The notes beneath the pieces were generated by a model that saw only the letters and a list, made by a program, of their open reading frames with translations, was not told the DNA's origin and did no database searches. A stretch of 64,000 nucleotides of DNA. It comes from Maniola hyperantus (Eukaryota; Arthropoda; Insecta; Lepidoptera; Nymphalidae). Positions 63,216 to 64,000 of the stretch are shown in pieces. The translations under genes were made by a program, and so were the position numbers. Location of the stretch: NCBI RefSeq assembly GCF_902806685.2, contig NC_048539.1, positions 14,362,378 to 14,426,377 on the forward strand. Reading direction: 5' to 3'. Position 1 is the first letter of the stretch; every line of letters begins with the position of its first letter.

Positions 63216-63329
63216 GTTCCATTGCTGGTTAGTTGGCTGCTGCCATGTGACATGACCTATCTAATACGAGCTTCTTGTAACTTATCCTTGATATTTTTTT
63301 ATGGAAATGAAATGTTAGCCTTTTACTAA

Positions 63330-63475
63330 AAACTCACCAGTTGGTACTTAACTGATGCTGTATAGTCTAAAATAAAATCGGGCTAACCGAAAACTGGCAG
63401 TTTTTATGAAATTCAACCGTTAATCGTTTGCAGGTGGAATGGTCAGTGGTCATGGCCAACGGCTTTTACCAGACC
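63330..63475 (-). repeat. SINE-A remnants
   Basis: TAGTCTAAAATAAAATCGGG and AACTGGCAGTTTTTATGAAA are degraded SINE-A body. Confidence 0.4.
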
Positions 63476-63497
63476 AAATAGACTGTTGCGTCATCAG

Positions 63498-63646
63498 TAA
63501 AGTACGCGACAGGTTGAGATAATAATCGGGGTGGGGACGCCCCGCACACCCGCACAGTCCACGCTCTAACCCAGTGCGGGCGAGCGCGGGTGACGTGCCC
63601 CCCAGCCTTATACCCCGCTTGCCATCTTGACTTGTCGCGGACTATA
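63498..63646. mobile_element. GC-rich foldback element, copy 8
   Basis: AAGTACGCGACAGGTTGAGAT at the left; GCTTGCCATCTTGACTTGTC and GCGGACTATA at the right. The GC-rich centre is retained. Confidence 0.85.
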
Positions 63647-63747
63647 GTTAGTAGTGTCAATAGTGCCAGTAGCTAGTAGGTTGAAAAGGTCGATAATATT
63701 TGAAAATAATATAATTATAACAATGCGTTAAAGGTGTTGCGAAGTTT

Positions 63748-63930
63748 CAGTACGCGGCAGAAAATAATGCACATCGACCTTTAGAAGGAGATAGCGGATT
63801 TGTAGAGCATTGTCTCTGACGTTGGGACCGACAAAACGTCATATAATAGATATGAGTGACAGAGACAACGTTCTACAAAGTCGAAATATCATGCTAAAGG
63901 CCGATGTACATTTCTTTCTGCCGCGTACTG
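63748..63930. mobile_element. CAGTACGC-ended foldback MITE, copy 2
   Basis: CAGTACGCGGCAGAAAATAA at the left and TTTCTTTCTGCCGCGTACTG at the right; the interior GACCGACAAAACGTCATATA is shared with 3416-3598. Confidence 0.85.
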
Positions 63931-64000
63931 TACTGGCTAGCACGTACCAATAAGGTACAAAAAACAGTAATCCCAGATTTATTAAAATTAAATTTCAATC

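Overview
The window looks like intergenic or intronic nuclear DNA from a ditrysian moth or butterfly. It is AT-rich and saturated with short repeats typical of Lepidoptera: three tRNA-derived SINE families, the CGACTTCGTCCGCGTGG repeat, the repeat carrying AAGTGCGAGTCAGACTCGC, many terminal-inverted-repeat or foldback MITEs, and truncated non-LTR (LINE) 3' ends. There are no bacterial operons, rRNA genes, CRISPR arrays or full-length autonomous transposons. Most reading frames of 60-130 codons here are chance or repeat-derived.

Only a little sequence looks like host gene. (1) 25784-27110 (+) is a compact two-exon gene for a basic protein of about 129 residues. It has an H15 (linker-histone-like) winged-helix pattern, clean splice sites, and a MITE in its intron. 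(2) 33732-33920 (-) is a very GC-rich internal exon of 189 bp with a CTAAT branch point, a pyrimidine tract, a CAG acceptor and a GTGAGT donor, from an unidentified minus-strand gene. (3) 13850-14690 is a CpG-rich block that looks like a promoter and first exon, probably read on the minus strand. (4) 930-1215 is a weaker CpG-richer block with a CRE-centred palindrome. (5) 55975-56140 (+) is a doubtful exon-like stretch.

Layout: 0-13 kb holds MITEs, SINE fragments and a decayed LINE module duplicated at 7.8-8.2 kb. 13.8-14.7 kb is the CpG block. 15-25 kb is a dense mosaic of nested SINEs and MITEs with a LINE 3' module at 23.7-24.2 kb. 25.4-27.1 kb is the H15-like gene. 28.5-30.1 kb is a short tandem array of units of about 310-370 bp, broken by a GC-rich foldback element. 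33.7-35 kb has the GC-rich exon followed by a 5'-truncated RTE-like LINE. 38-50 kb contains TA-flanked MITEs, two hAT-like elements with target duplications, and an RTE copy carrying a 5' inversion. 50-64 kb continues the repeat mosaic with several large foldbacks.

The GC-rich foldback family (eight copies plus one solitary end) and the GTAC-ended foldback family (five copies, one with perfect 78-bp arms) are the most distinctive mobile DNA. All family labels used here (SINE-A/B/C, R1-R4, foldback names) are working names based on sequence similarity inside this window, not database names.
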